A stretch of DNA of 64,000 nt from Abyssisolibacter fermentans (GTDB taxonomy: Bacteria; Bacillota; Clostridia; Tissierellales; MCWD3), in assembly GCF_001559865.1 (NCBI RefSeq), contig NZ_LOHE01000074.1, forward strand, positions 1 through 64,000, written 5' to 3'. The notes below the pieces were generated by a model, which saw only the letters and a program-made list of their open reading frames with translations, did no database searches and was not told the DNA's origin. Below, piece after piece: positions 55,985-64,000 of the stretch. A program made the position numbers and the translations under genes. Numbering within the stretch: the first letter of the stretch is position 1; each line of letters opens with the position of its first letter.

Positions 55985-56922
55985 TTTTGATTCACCACTG
56001 GTATTTTGACAGTATTAATTATAGACTTAATACAAGCTTCTTTTGTAATCCCTCTAATCTTAGCTTCATGAGTAAGTATTATTCTATGATTAAATATTGG
56101 ATTAGCAAGTTGTTTTACATCATCAGGCAGCACATAATTTCTATTATTGATATATGCCCTTGCTTGAGCAGCTCTAAGAAGTGCTAAGCTTCCTCTTGGA
56201 CTTACTCCTAATCTGATGTTAGCATCATTTCTTGTCTTTGTTACTATATCTACTATATAATCATATAATTCACTGTTAACATGCACTTTTTTAACATCTT
56301 CTTGCATAGCTTTTATATCTTCTTTATCTATTACACTTGATAATTCTAATAAAGGATCATTATATTTGAATCTTTCAAGTATGGTTCTTTCACTATATTT
56401 ATCTGGATACCCAATAGATATTTTCATGATAAATCTATCTAATTGAGCCTCTGGAAGAGGAAATGTTCCTTCATATTCTATAGGGTTTTGCGTTGCTAAT
56501 ATCATAAAAGGCTCTGGTAACTCATAAATTTTACCTTCAACAGTTATTTTTCTTTCTTGCATACATTCAAGAAGACTTGCTTGAGTCTTTGGCGACGTTC
56601 TATTAATTTCATCTGCTAATATTACCGAACCAAAAATTGGTCCCTTTACAAATCTAAAATTATCTAGTTTTTTATCATAAATAGACACGCCTATTATATC
56701 TGAGGGTAGTAAATCTGGTGTGAATTGTATCCTTTTAAAACCAGTATTTAATGATTTTGCAAGTGCTTTTACTAATGTAGTTTTCCCAACACCTGGTACA
56801 TCTTCTATTAAAATATGTCCTTCGCATAAAAGACATATAATAATATTTGAGATTGTTTCTTTTTTACCTGCTATCACTTTACTAACATTTTTTATTAAAG
56901 CATTAACATTATCATTTTTCAT
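55981..56922 (-). CDS. MoxR-family AAA+ ATPase
   Basis: 313-residue AAA+ ATPase acting as a chaperone-like factor for VWA or DUF58 proteins. Walker A GVPGVGKTTLVKAL near 43, Walker B VILADEINRTSPKTQASLLE near 105, sensor 1 in FMILATQNPIEYEGTFPLPE, the arginine-finger region in AQLDRFIMKISIGYP and the C-terminal lid with GVSPRGSLALLRAAQARAYI. It is the first gene of the operon. GGAGGG precedes the ATG. Confidence 0.95.
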   Translation of the reverse strand: MKNDNVNALIKNVSKVIAGKKETISNIIICLLCEGHILIEDVPGVGKTTLVKALAKSLNTGFKRIQFTPDLLPSDIIGVSIYDKKLDNFRFVKGPIFGSVILADEINRTSPKTQASLLECMQERKITVEGKIYELPEPFMILATQNPIEYEGTFPLPEAQLDRFIMKISIGYPDKYSERTILERFKYNDPLLELSSVIDKEDIKAMQEDVKKVHVNSELYDYIVDIVTKTRNDANIRLGVSPRGSLALLRAAQARAYINNRNYVLPDDVKQLANPIFNHRIILTHEAKIRGITKEACIKSIINTVKIPVVNQK

Positions 56923-56964
56923 TTAATCCCTCCATTTAGTATTAAAACCTTGTTTTATAAGCAT

Positions 56965-57020
56965 CCCAGATTATTAATAGAAAATCATAAAAAGTATTAT
57001 AATTTTCTATTAATTATATA
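56965..57020. repeat. Minimal copy of the dispersed repeat (termini only)
   Basis: CCCAGATTATTAATAG and the following AAAATCAT are facing an inverted ATAATTTTCTATTAATTATA after ten bases. It is a hairpin made of the two termini with the internal modules missing, upstream of the MoxR operon. Confidence 0.6.
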
Positions 57021-57197
57021 GTGTATTCTCTTCATTCTATGACATTTCCTGTATTTAAATCTTTATATTAACAAAGTTTAATATATGTTTTGAATATTTT
57101 TAATATTTTTAATATTTATATGCTTTTTATAATAACATAGTAATAAAAACACGCTTTTTCTTATAAAATACTTATGTTTTTTAAGGGAGGTGATGTA

Positions 57198-57542
57198 ATG
57201 CACGGTCTAACAAAAAAATTAAAAAAATCTATTGTAGATATCTACATATTATTTTTATTAAATAAAAATGATTTAGTTAGTAGCAATCTTTTTGAAGCAA
57301 TAAAAAAAAGAACTCAGTCTTTTCTTTATTTAAATCAAGGTATAATCTATTCACAACTATATCAACTAGAGTCATTAGAACTTGTAAAAAGTATCTGGAA
57401 GTCAGATATTTCTCAAAATAAAATACCACAAAAATATTATTCAATCACCTTAAAAGGAACACAGTTTTTAGATAATCAAATTAAAGAATTAAGTATCATT
57501 TTTACTTCTATTAATGAATTAATAAATAATAAAAATAAGTAA
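57198..57542 (+). CDS. PadR-like winged-helix regulator
   Basis: 114-residue protein with a PadR/winged-helix pattern: KKSIVDIYILFLLNKNDLVS (helix 1-2), an NQGIIYSQLYQLESLELVKS recognition helix and a wing (KIPQKYYSITLKGTQFLDNQ). It lacks most of the C-terminal dimerisation helix of classic PadR proteins, having only about 30 residues there. It may repress its own gene or a neighbour; ligand and targets are unknown. The ATG at 57198 has GGGAGG eight bases upstream. Confidence 0.75.
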   Translation: MHGLTKKLKKSIVDIYILFLLNKNDLVSSNLFEAIKKRTQSFLYLNQGIIYSQLYQLESLELVKSIWKSDISQNKIPQKYYSITLKGTQFLDNQIKELSIIFTSINELINNKNK

Positions 57543-57582
57543 AAGCATTAAAAAATGATTTTAACTAAGGTAAGACTTGGTT

Positions 57583-57638
57583 TTATACGCAAAAAAATGA
57601 TAGGCTTTAAAAGAGCCTGTCATTTTTTGCGTATAAAC
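57583..57638. terminator. Terminator after the PadR-like gene
   Basis: A long near-perfect hairpin TTATACGCAAAAAATGA / TCATTTTTTGCGTATAA with an inner AGGCT/AGCCT stem. It is strong and nearly symmetric, so it may act in both directions. Confidence 0.85.
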
Positions 57639-57663
57639 AGCTTATTAGGTTTTGATAACTTAT

Positions 57664-58002
57664 AACCCAGATTATTCATAGAAAATTATGAGCAGTGAAC
57701 TAAAATCTATGATTTTATGTGAATCGCTTACTCATATGAAGGAACTGAATAGGAGATTCATTAACAAGGTATCCTTCCGATTATAACAAGGCGAAAGATG
57801 TCTCTCATCTCTATAGGTAGCAGGTATCGATTATATTTAACAGTCGGTGCGTAATTGCGCCTTGTTGAAACGGTGTGTTGCAATTACTACGTAATTGCCT
57901 TCGTTGTTATAAGATGTCCATTAAATGGCGAGCATACCAACTCGGTATGCCTTCGAATTCACCGAAATCTTCTAATTCAAAGTTATATGAATAATCAGGG
58001 TT
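57664..58002. repeat. Full-length composite dispersed repeat (modules C, B and A)
   Basis: 339 bp bounded by inverted termini AACCCAGATTATTCATAG and ATGAATAATCAGGGTT. Inside, in order: module C (57690-57757), module B (57781-57912, itself bounded by TTATAACAA/TTGTTATAA and holding the core GCAATTACTACGTAATTGC) and module A reversed (about 57930-57978). Each module occurs alone elsewhere in the window. No transposase is encoded, so it resembles a non-autonomous MITE-like element. It lies between the PadR-like and lipase genes. Confidence 0.85.
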
Positions 58003-58014
58003 AAATATACATAA

Positions 58015-59310
58015 TTACAAATCTATCCATCCTGAATTATAAATATTTATATTTATATTTTGATTTTTATGAACATTGCTATTACTAAATACACTTACAT
58101 TACATTTTCTACTTAATGGATCAACTTTTATTTTTAACTTATCATCCTCATTTACATATATTAAAACCCAATAATTATTATATCCAGTTTTCTCAACATT
58201 GATATTTTTATATACATTTTTGTAATGCCTATCAACAACTATTTCATTCTCATTAACTTTTATATGTGCTCTTTTAGCACCATTTATAAGCACATTACAA
58301 ATTTTCTTATTCTTTTCTTCCTTAATTTTAGTTTGTTTTACTTGTTTATTTAACATATTTGCTAGAATAAGCTTATTGTCTTTTAATAAATCTGTATGGC
58401 TACCAGTTACTAAAACTTGTTTGCTTTTTATAGTTTTACAACTATCACATGTTACTCTACCATCCCCATAAACAGTCTTGACACTATATACAGGTTTTCC
58501 ATCTTTCCATGTTTTTTCATCCGCTTTTTTTATACAGATATATTCATCAGTCTCATAGCCATATCCAATTATTTGATATATTTTAATTCTTCTCCTATAC
58601 AATATATTACTATTATCATTTAACTCATTAAGAAAATTATTTTGCAATTCCATATCACTAATTGGTATAAATTCTAAACATTCTTTATCATCATCTTTAA
58701 AAATGTAATCTCCATATTGTCTACAAGGCAATAATTCAGTAACACTTGGAAAAAAATTTTTCAATTTACCCATCTTATTTCCTTTACTAGATGCCTTCAT
58801 ATACCATACAAAACCTTCCCATAAAGCCTTAAAAAAGAAGTTATTGTTAACTTCATCATATGGAAGCTTTCCCCCTGAACAAAAGAAATAAGAACTAGGA
58901 GAACCTGCATTAGGTGTCCCAGCTAAGATTAGTTTATTTATATCATCTCTGTAATCTTCACTTTGTATATAAGATCTAGCTACTAACCCTCCCATACTAT
59001 GAGCAACTATATCCACTTTATTCGATCCAGTTTTATTTTTTGCCTTCTCAATTATTGGAATCAAATATTCTTTTGCACTATACTTATTTGATTTTCTCCA
59101 ATTATAAAAACAAACGAATAAAGTCTCTTCTTTTTTATAACCCATATCAATAAAATTTTCCACGACAGGTTCGTATACGTATTTTGATGGACCAAATCTC
59201 ATTTTACCAGTACCTGGTATTATGTCATGTCCTAAAGAGCCGAATATTCCAGGTACAAACACAACCGGATTTTGAGATGTCATATATCGAATATTTCTCC
59301 TAAAATGCAC
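58015..59310 (-). CDS. Lipase-like alpha/beta hydrolase with C-terminal beta domain
   Basis: 431-residue protein. The hydrolase part (about 12-315) has the oxyanion motif VVFVPGIFGSLGHDI and the nucleophile Ser in DIVAHSMGGLVARSY, with the late His in LVTGSHTDLL and acid candidate in VYGDGRVTCD. This arrangement fits LCAT/PGAP1-like lipases that act on esters of long acyl chains. The C-terminal 100 residues (NVLINGAKRAHIKVNENEIV and on) look like a beta-rich accessory domain. There is no clear signal peptide, so a cytoplasmic or non-classical location is likely. The start is uncertain: GTG 59310 has GGGAAG seven bases upstream, and ATG 59283 follows AGGAG at 13 bases. Confidence 0.78.
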   Translation of the reverse strand: MHFRRNIRYMTSQNPVVFVPGIFGSLGHDIIPGTGKMRFGPSKYVYEPVVENFIDMGYKKEETLFVCFYNWRKSNKYSAKEYLIPIIEKAKNKTGSNKVDIVAHSMGGLVARSYIQSEDYRDDINKLILAGTPNAGSPSSYFFCSGGKLPYDEVNNNFFFKALWEGFVWYMKASSKGNKMGKLKNFFPSVTELLPCRQYGDYIFKDDDKECLEFIPISDMELQNNFLNELNDNSNILYRRRIKIYQIIGYGYETDEYICIKKADEKTWKDGKPVYSVKTVYGDGRVTCDSCKTIKSKQVLVTGSHTDLLKDNKLILANMLNKQVKQTKIKEEKNKKICNVLINGAKRAHIKVNENEIVVDRHYKNVYKNINVEKTGYNNYWVLIYVNEDDKLKIKVDPLSRKCNVSVFSNSNVHKNQNININIYNSGWIDL

Positions 59311-59401
59311 TATATCACTTCCCATAACTATCTATATATTTATTTTATGAGAAGCTATAGCACTCTGACACAAAAGAACATGCTTTACAAAAAAAATATA
59401 T

Positions 59402-59437
59402 AAGAGCCTAAGAAATATAAACACTTCTTAAGCTCTT
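59402..59437 (-). terminator. Terminator downstream of the ogt operon
   Basis: AAGAGCTTAAGAA pairs with TTCTTAGGCTCTT on the minus strand, followed by ATATATTTTTTTTG. Confidence 0.85.
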
Positions 59438-59546
59438 GTCATTTTTATATACTACAATAGTGCAATTTTTTAATACATTTAATACCAGTCTGGATATTAA
59501 ACATAAATTTGCATTATTAACTAGCAACCATATAGATACTAGGAGA

Positions 59547-59723
59547 CATGCAGGGTTTCTTTCTAAGGAACATTGGTGCGCATGTTTTTTCATTCAACTT
59601 CTACTAAATAGGTAACTCCTACTCATTTCATTCCTAGCAGTAAGTGATTCACGAGAAATCATAGATTTCTGCTCTCTACTCAAAACATGTACACACACCG
59701 CGTAAGAGAAAGATTCCTGCATG
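59547..59723. repeat. Inverted-repeat element enclosing module C
   Basis: Arms of about 45 bases face each other. 59547-59592 begins CATGCAGGGTTTCTTTCT; the reverse complement of 59679-59723 begins CATGCAGGAATCTTTCTC. Both end in an ATGTTTT word. Between them (59608-59680) is a copy of module C in reverse orientation. A 61-codon minus-strand frame here (59408-59593) consists of the terminator and repeat arm and is not a gene. It fills most of 59438-59838. Confidence 0.6.
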
Positions 59724-59838
59724 GCTCCCTCGCCACAAAGTAAAGAGTTAAAACATTTTTTAGCAATTTAATTTTTACTATAAAAAATTTCAAAGCATTG
59801 GTTGGTTTTTAATTATAAGATTTCCCAGCAATTTTGCA

Positions 59839-60372
59839 CTATTGTATTATATAATATTTTTTACCTGCTTTTGTTTCTTTAGTTTTTACATCATGACCTT
59901 CTAATTCAAGTAAACGAACTTTATAGTCCATTCCTCCACCAAAGCCTACTAAATCACCATTATGCCCAATTATTCTATGACATGGTATAATTATTGGAAT
60001 AGGATTTCTATTATTAGCCATTCCAACAGCTCTATAACCTTTAGGACAGCCAATTTTTATTGAAATATCTTTATATGTCCGAACCTCTCCATACGGAACT
60101 TTTGCAAGTTCATTCCAAACACGTAGTTGAAAATCAGTTCCTCTTAAATCCAAAGGAATATTAAAACTTTTTGTTTTTCCTGTAAAAAAACTATTCAATT
60201 CTTTCAAGAGTATTTCTTTTTCCTTTGATGAATCAACAACCTGACCTTTATGCTTCTGTAAATACTCTTTCATTTCTGTATTATTAATACATAATTTCAC
60301 AATCCCTACATCTGAAAAAGCTGCCCACATTTGTCCTAGTTTAGTATTTAACTCATAAAATTTTAAACACAT
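59839..60372 (-). CDS. ogt: Methylated-DNA--protein-cysteine methyltransferase
   Basis: 177-residue suicide repair protein that transfers a methyl group from O6-methylguanine to its own Cys. The active-site motif IPCHRIIG follows the GYRAVGMANNRNPIPII helix-turn-helix and Arg finger; the KVPYGEVRTYKDIS and LRVWNELAKV segments are conserved. The N-terminal domain is short, as in Ogt-type rather than Ada-type proteins. GGAGG precedes the ATG, which overlaps the end of the DUF2225 gene by 10 bases, so the two are co-translated. Confidence 0.94.
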   Translation of the reverse strand: MCLKFYELNTKLGQMWAAFSDVGIVKLCINNTEMKEYLQKHKGQVVDSSKEKEILLKELNSFFTGKTKSFNIPLDLRGTDFQLRVWNELAKVPYGEVRTYKDISIKIGCPKGYRAVGMANNRNPIPIIIPCHRIIGHNGDLVGFGGGMDYKVRLLELEGHDVKTKETKAGKKYYIIQ

Positions 60373-61049
60373 TGTTCCTCCTTATATTTAGCTTTGGCTT
60401 CCATCCACTGCTCTCTTGTAAGTTTTTCTATTCGAGGATTTGTCTTAATAGAACTACTTGATGCCGTTTTACTAAACCACTCTACTGCTTTTTTGTAATT
60501 ACCTAGTCTTCTATTTAACTCGCCAATTAAATATGTAAGTGAATTTTCATCAATTTTATCATATGATATATTTTCTCCTTGATATGACTCTTCATATAAT
60601 TTGCAAGCAAACATTAAAAATCTTTTTTCTTCATCTTTTTTTTCTACTAGCCTATTTAACCATGCAATTCTCATACATATACCAGCTAAATCAAATTTTT
60701 TATATTTTAAAGTCTGAGCGCAATATAGTGCTAATTTATAACATGCAAGTGCATCATTGATTGTTCTCTCATTTGTATAATCTTTTTTCTTCCACTTAGC
60801 AGTAATCATATCTGCTACTATATGTTTTTTATCATTTGGAAAGTATGAAAACTTATTTTCTAAAGCAGCAAACCCACACTCTGGACATACTACCACATCA
60901 TATATAAGCGGACTTTCTGATTTATAATAAACCATAAAATCCGTATCTGTTTTAAGTATTCTCGTTCTAGAAGCTTTAACCTTTGTTGTTTTAAACTTTT
61001 TGTTACATACAGGACAAGTTATATGTTTCTCATATAGTTCTATATTCAA
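60363..61049 (-). CDS. DUF2225 family protein
   Basis: 228-residue cytoplasmic protein. The N-terminus has two CxxC zinc-binding pairs (TCPVCNKKFKTTKV and VVCPECGFAALENKF). The remainder (about 75-215) is helical and TPR-like (LACYKLALYCAQTLKYKKFD, LGNYKKAVEWFSKTA). This is the DUF2225 layout common in Clostridia; function is unknown. The start is a TTG at 61049 with GGAGG nine bases upstream. It is translationally coupled to ogt. Confidence 0.88.
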   Translation of the reverse strand: MNIELYEKHITCPVCNKKFKTTKVKASRTRILKTDTDFMVYYKSESPLIYDVVVCPECGFAALENKFSYFPNDKKHIVADMITAKWKKKDYTNERTINDALACYKLALYCAQTLKYKKFDLAGICMRIAWLNRLVEKKDEEKRFLMFACKLYEESYQGENISYDKIDENSLTYLIGELNRRLGNYKKAVEWFSKTASSSSIKTNPRIEKLTREQWMEAKAKYKEEQCV

Positions 61050-61087
61050 TTTAGATTTCCTCCTTATTATGTCTATAATATTATGTC

Positions 61088-62413
61088 TTAATCTATTGGT
61101 CCTTCTCTAATAATTGCTTTTTTTGGTTTATATACATCTGTATGTAGTTTTACTCTTTTGATAAACTTACCATTTTGGTAATAATGTTTGTATGTTTGTA
61201 CTTTATATCCAGGACTTGCTGTCTGATCTACTATTCTTTCACCAGGGTTTAAATTTTCATCTAATTTTATTTCGTCTTCAGGTAGGTCAGTTTTGCTTAA
61301 AACCTTAGATGATATTTTGATTTCATATTTTTTATCTGAACTATCACCATAAATTGATGTATATACCTTATTACTCTTTGTATACATCATAATATATATA
61401 GGATACTGTTTATTGTTTCTAAATTTCAAGTCAAAAACATTAAAAACAACAGTAGCATCTCTTCCTTTATCTACATAATGTGATGGAAAAGAATGATTAT
61501 GTCTTTGAATTATCTCTAGATCAGCGAATAAAGCAGCATTATACAAGGTTGTAGACACTTGACAAATTCCACCACCCATACCTAAAATGTATTCTCCATT
61601 TTTAAGAATCTTCGCTTCCTTATATCCAGTTTTACTGCTTCTAGGTCCAACTACATCATTAAATGAAATAATCTCACCGGGCATTAAAACTTTACCATTA
61701 ATAGATGCACTGGCACGTTTAATATTACTTGTTCTATTAGTTTTGGCTGTGTTAAATGATGTGTAAAAGCCAGCAATTTTATATCCAACATGACTTAATA
61801 GTTCTTTAGTTTTCTTTGGTTTAATTATATTAACAGGTATATCTATTGATTGTTTTTTATTAATAGAAGCTTGTATTAGTTCCTGTAACTTTTCTTTGTT
61901 AACCTGTAATCCATTTATTTCAGGTTTTATAACAAATTTTTTGTTTTCATATTTTAATGAAGCATCTTTAGCTTCACGATATAATTCATCCGAAATTTTG
62001 TTTGCAATGCTTTTTAATTTTTCTATATTTAAGTTTAATTTAATATTATGATTATATCCATCTTTCTTCAAAGTTCTAATTTTGTTATACCTAGTAAGAA
62101 AATTTCCTTTTCTTCCAAATTGATAAAGTTCATCTACCGTAGTATTATAATCACAACAAAACCCTAATTGTTTATAATTGAAATTATATACCTTATCTTC
62201 GTACTTAAGCTGCATTTTATTATTCTCTAATTGCAAATTAATCTCATTCTCTAATAAAGTTACTGCTTCTTTTTTATTAAGTCCTCCTATATTAACGTCA
62301 TTAACAGAGATACCATCATATATTTTGTCAGTATTTAATTTAAAGTAAAATACCCCAAAAACTGCTATAATAATTATTGGTACAAATAATAATAGCTTAC
62401 TAAACTTCCTCAC
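61088..62413 (-). CDS. VanW family protein with peptidoglycan-binding-like and G5 domains
   Basis: 441-residue protein anchored by one N-terminal helix (about 4-24). Outside the membrane come a PG_binding_4-type region (about 40-190, GISVNDVNIGGLNKKEAVTL), the VanW domain (about 210-345, ASINGKVLMPGEIISFNDVV and GGGICQVSTTLYNAALFADL) and a G5-like C-terminal domain (about 360-430). VanW proteins accompany some vancomycin-resistance clusters but are broadly found in Gram-positives; the role is unproven, probably in the cell wall. The start is set at GTG 62413, 11 bases after GGAGG, because it gives a proper membrane anchor; the frame stays open to 62452. Confidence 0.87.
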   Translation of the reverse strand: MRKFSKLLLFVPIIIIAVFGVFYFKLNTDKIYDGISVNDVNIGGLNKKEAVTLLENEINLQLENNKMQLKYEDKVYNFNYKQLGFCCDYNTTVDELYQFGRKGNFLTRYNKIRTLKKDGYNHNIKLNLNIEKLKSIANKISDELYREAKDASLKYENKKFVIKPEINGLQVNKEKLQELIQASINKKQSIDIPVNIIKPKKTKELLSHVGYKIAGFYTSFNTAKTNRTSNIKRASASINGKVLMPGEIISFNDVVGPRSSKTGYKEAKILKNGEYILGMGGGICQVSTTLYNAALFADLEIIQRHNHSFPSHYVDKGRDATVVFNVFDLKFRNNKQYPIYIMMYTKSNKVYTSIYGDSSDKKYEIKISSKVLSKTDLPEDEIKLDENLNPGERIVDQTASPGYKVQTYKHYYQNGKFIKRVKLHTDVYKPKKAIIREGPID

Positions 62414-62513
62414 TTTTAAAATTTCCTCCCTCTTTGTAGGTAGAAAAACCAATTAGTTTTAGAATGTCCTTTAGTTATTATTATTATGTAACACAAATCT
62501 TTATGTTATTGAT

Positions 62514-64000
62514 TTATATTTCATCAGTCTCCCAAAAAGCTTCTATGTTATCTCCATTAAAAAGTCTTTGATAATAATCAGCTTTTACACCATTTACATT
62601 CAAAATAAGTTTACCTTTAGGTTTAGATAAATCTATGTCAATATAATTAAAAATATCTATAAATACTAAATATTCCTTGTTATGCTCTAATTTCATCTCT
62701 TCTCCATTAATTATCGCATATAAACAATTGTTATTATTTTGTTTTTTTGGCATAACTTCATCTATTAATAATACATCATTCTCTTTTAATAGTCCATCTT
62801 TTTCAACTTCTACTCCATTTGAATAAGTTACAGTAGAGTTTTTGTTCAGTTCCATACTATCTAATAACTCAAAAACAAATTTAATTTCTTCAGTTATTAT
62901 ATTATCATCATCTCTTAATAGAACGTTCTCTCTAGTAATATTATCATTAACTTTGATAGCTTTTATCAAACTAATATCTTTACCATTTACATTGACCTTT
63001 TTATTGATATTTATACAATCGTAAAGATATACCTTAGCAGTTTCACCTTGAGTTGCTGCTGTTACTTTAATTATGTCACCATTTTTTAAACTGTAATCCA
63101 AATTAGAAGGTTTGTCATTTACATAAACCTTTGCTGGTTCTCCAAAGCCACTTTTCGCTATATACAATTTACCATTAACATAGTACCTAAAATCCTTACC
63201 TTTTTGAGGAATAAGTTTTCTAGGATTGTATCCAATAAGTATTAACGCATCTGAAACTTTCATTTTTCTAGAATTGAATAATTTTATTTTTTCATCATTA
63301 ACTATTACTTCAAGAAAATCTTTATCTCTTGTTAAACCTGCTGTAATAGCTATACCTATAGGAGTAATAAAACTTGGTCCTATTAAATCCTCATTTAATT
63401 CCTCAATATCCTGTATTATATCAGAGCTTCTCATTACTACTCTTTCTGGGGGCATTTGCAAGAACTCAGCTATAAACCCAGCCAGCCTTGGAATTTGACT
63501 GCCTCCACCTATCAAAAATACAGCACTTGGTGATTTTTGATTGTATTCTAGAATTTTATCACTAATTTCTCTAGCTAATTTAACAATAGATTCCTCTATG
63601 TTGTCTAATATTTGCTCAGAAGCTAACTCTTGCTCAATTCCTACGATATCAGTAAATTTTTGCGTCTGTTGTTTTGTTAGCTTAATCTTTAGTTCTTCAG
63701 CTGTATCAAAATCTAATAAATATTTCTTAGCTATTTCTTCGGTTATTTCATCTCCAGCTATTGAAGCCATTGCATATGCTGTAATAGCACCATCCTTTGT
63801 AATAGCAATATCAGAAGTCCCAGCACCTATATCTATTAGGGCAAGATTCAAAAGCCTCAAATTTTTCTTAATTGCAACATTAATTGCTGCTATAGGCTCT
63901 AATGTCATGTTCATGACATCTAATCCTATTCTATTCATAACTGTATACAGACTATCAACTACAACATGTGGTAGAAATGTTGCAAGTACATCAACCCCAA
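62514..64000 (-). CDS. FtsA/PilM-like actin-fold ATPase with long C-terminal extension, partial
   Basis: Partial gene; the frame is open through the window edge (codons before 63938 read GVDVLATFLPHVVVDSLYTV), so the ATG at 63938 is internal. The visible 495 residues include the second half of an FtsA-type actin fold: LALIDIGAGTSDIAI (phosphate 2), the FLIGGGSQIPRLAGFIAEFL adenosine motif and PIGIAITAG. After about residue 235 of this piece comes an additional 260-residue, beta-rich tail with repeated VNGK/VNDK motifs, absent from classic FtsA. Such extended FtsA-like proteins occur in Clostridia with unclear roles in cell division or envelope assembly. Confidence 0.8.
   Translation of the reverse strand, partial: GVDVLATFLPHVVVDSLYTVMNRIGLDVMNMTLEPIAAINVAIKKNLRLLNLALIDIGAGTSDIAITKDGAITAYAMASIAGDEITEEIAKKYLLDFDTAEELKIKLTKQQTQKFTDIVGIEQELASEQILDNIEESIVKLAREISDKILEYNQKSPSAVFLIGGGSQIPRLAGFIAEFLQMPPERVVMRSSDIIQDIEELNEDLIGPSFITPIGIAITAGLTRDKDFLEVIVNDEKIKLFNSRKMKVSDALILIGYNPRKLIPQKGKDFRYYVNGKLYIAKSGFGEPAKVYVNDKPSNLDYSLKNGDIIKVTAATQGETAKVYLYDCININKKVNVNGKDISLIKAIKVNDNITRENVLLRDDDNIITEEIKFVFELLDSMELNKNSTVTYSNGVEVEKDGLLKENDVLLIDEVMPKKQNNNNCLYAIINGEEMKLEHNKEYLVFIDIFNYIDIDLSKPKGKLILNVNGVKADYYQRLFNGDNIEAFWETDEI

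Noticed and set aside
59408-59593. 61-codon minus-strand frame starting MKKHAHQCSL
   Set aside because: It runs through a repeat arm and then a transcription terminator; no ribosome site and no recognisable domain.

Overview
This window comes from a low-GC, Gram-positive, strictly fermentative anaerobe of the class Clostridia. The main evidence is a complete selenocysteine-dependent glycine reductase (grd) operon behind a tandem glycine riboswitch. Supporting this are a cggR-type glycolytic operon, a membrane pyrophosphatase, a Clostridia-style tmRNA tag, strong GGAGG ribosome binding sites and very AT-rich intergenic DNA. The species cannot be named from the sequence. Nearly all of the window is chromosomal housekeeping and core metabolism; there is no prophage, CRISPR array or integrated plasmid, and only the tip of one IS3-like element at the left edge.

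Layout from left to right. 1-228: end of an IS element. 250-2478: HelD-type RNA polymerase recycling ATPase. 2841-3707: FMN riboswitch and ribU riboflavin transporter. 3933-6002: NatAB-like ABC exporter, facing a histidine kinase/response regulator pair (6080-8924). 9092-11125: an unusual in-frame fusion of an alpha/beta hydrolase to the ribosome-assembly GTPase RsgA. 11549-13077: a flavin reductase-like protein and a histidine phosphatase. 13290-16428: ribosome rescue and RNA decay (ssrA, smpB, rnr). 16881-21827: a FadR-like regulator, a heptad-repeat coiled-coil protein, and a hydrolase / membrane-anchored MurF-like ligase / D-Ala-D-Ala ligase operon. 22586-25316: K+-dependent-type pyrophosphatase and secG. 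25843-34855: eno, gpmI, tpiA, pgk, gap, cggR, rpoN, all on the minus strand. 35155-39972: BMP-type nucleoside ABC importer. 40289-48340: grdX-trxB-trxA-grdE-grdA-grdB-grdC-grdD with its riboswitch. 48632-56922: a cysteine-rich protein, Na/Pi cotransporter, TrmL, HAD phosphatase and a MoxR-DUF58-transglutaminase operon. 57198-64000: PadR-like protein, lipase, Ogt, DUF2225 protein, VanW protein and a partial FtsA-like protein.

The genes fit an amino-acid- and sugar-fermenting lifestyle. Glycine is reduced to acetyl phosphate by the grd proteins, using electrons from TrxB/TrxA, and the riboswitch turns the operon on when glycine is present. The glycolytic operon probably responds to sugar phosphates through CggR, whose operator and promoter lie about 250-350 bases upstream of cggR. 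The pyrophosphatase recovers energy from pyrophosphate as an ion gradient.

The most notable non-genic content is a family of dispersed, structured, non-coding repeats. They are built from three modules (called A, B and C here) and often have termini like CCCAGATTATTCATA. One composite copy (57664-58002) carries all three modules, and about ten partial or decayed copies lie elsewhere in intergenic DNA. Some sit inside regulatory leaders: between the CggR operator and cggR, after the glycine riboswitch, and inside the nucleoside importer operon. A second, separate array of nested hairpins lies between secG and hppA. Two selenoprotein genes (grdA, grdB) contain in-frame UGA codons and will be split by ordinary gene callers.
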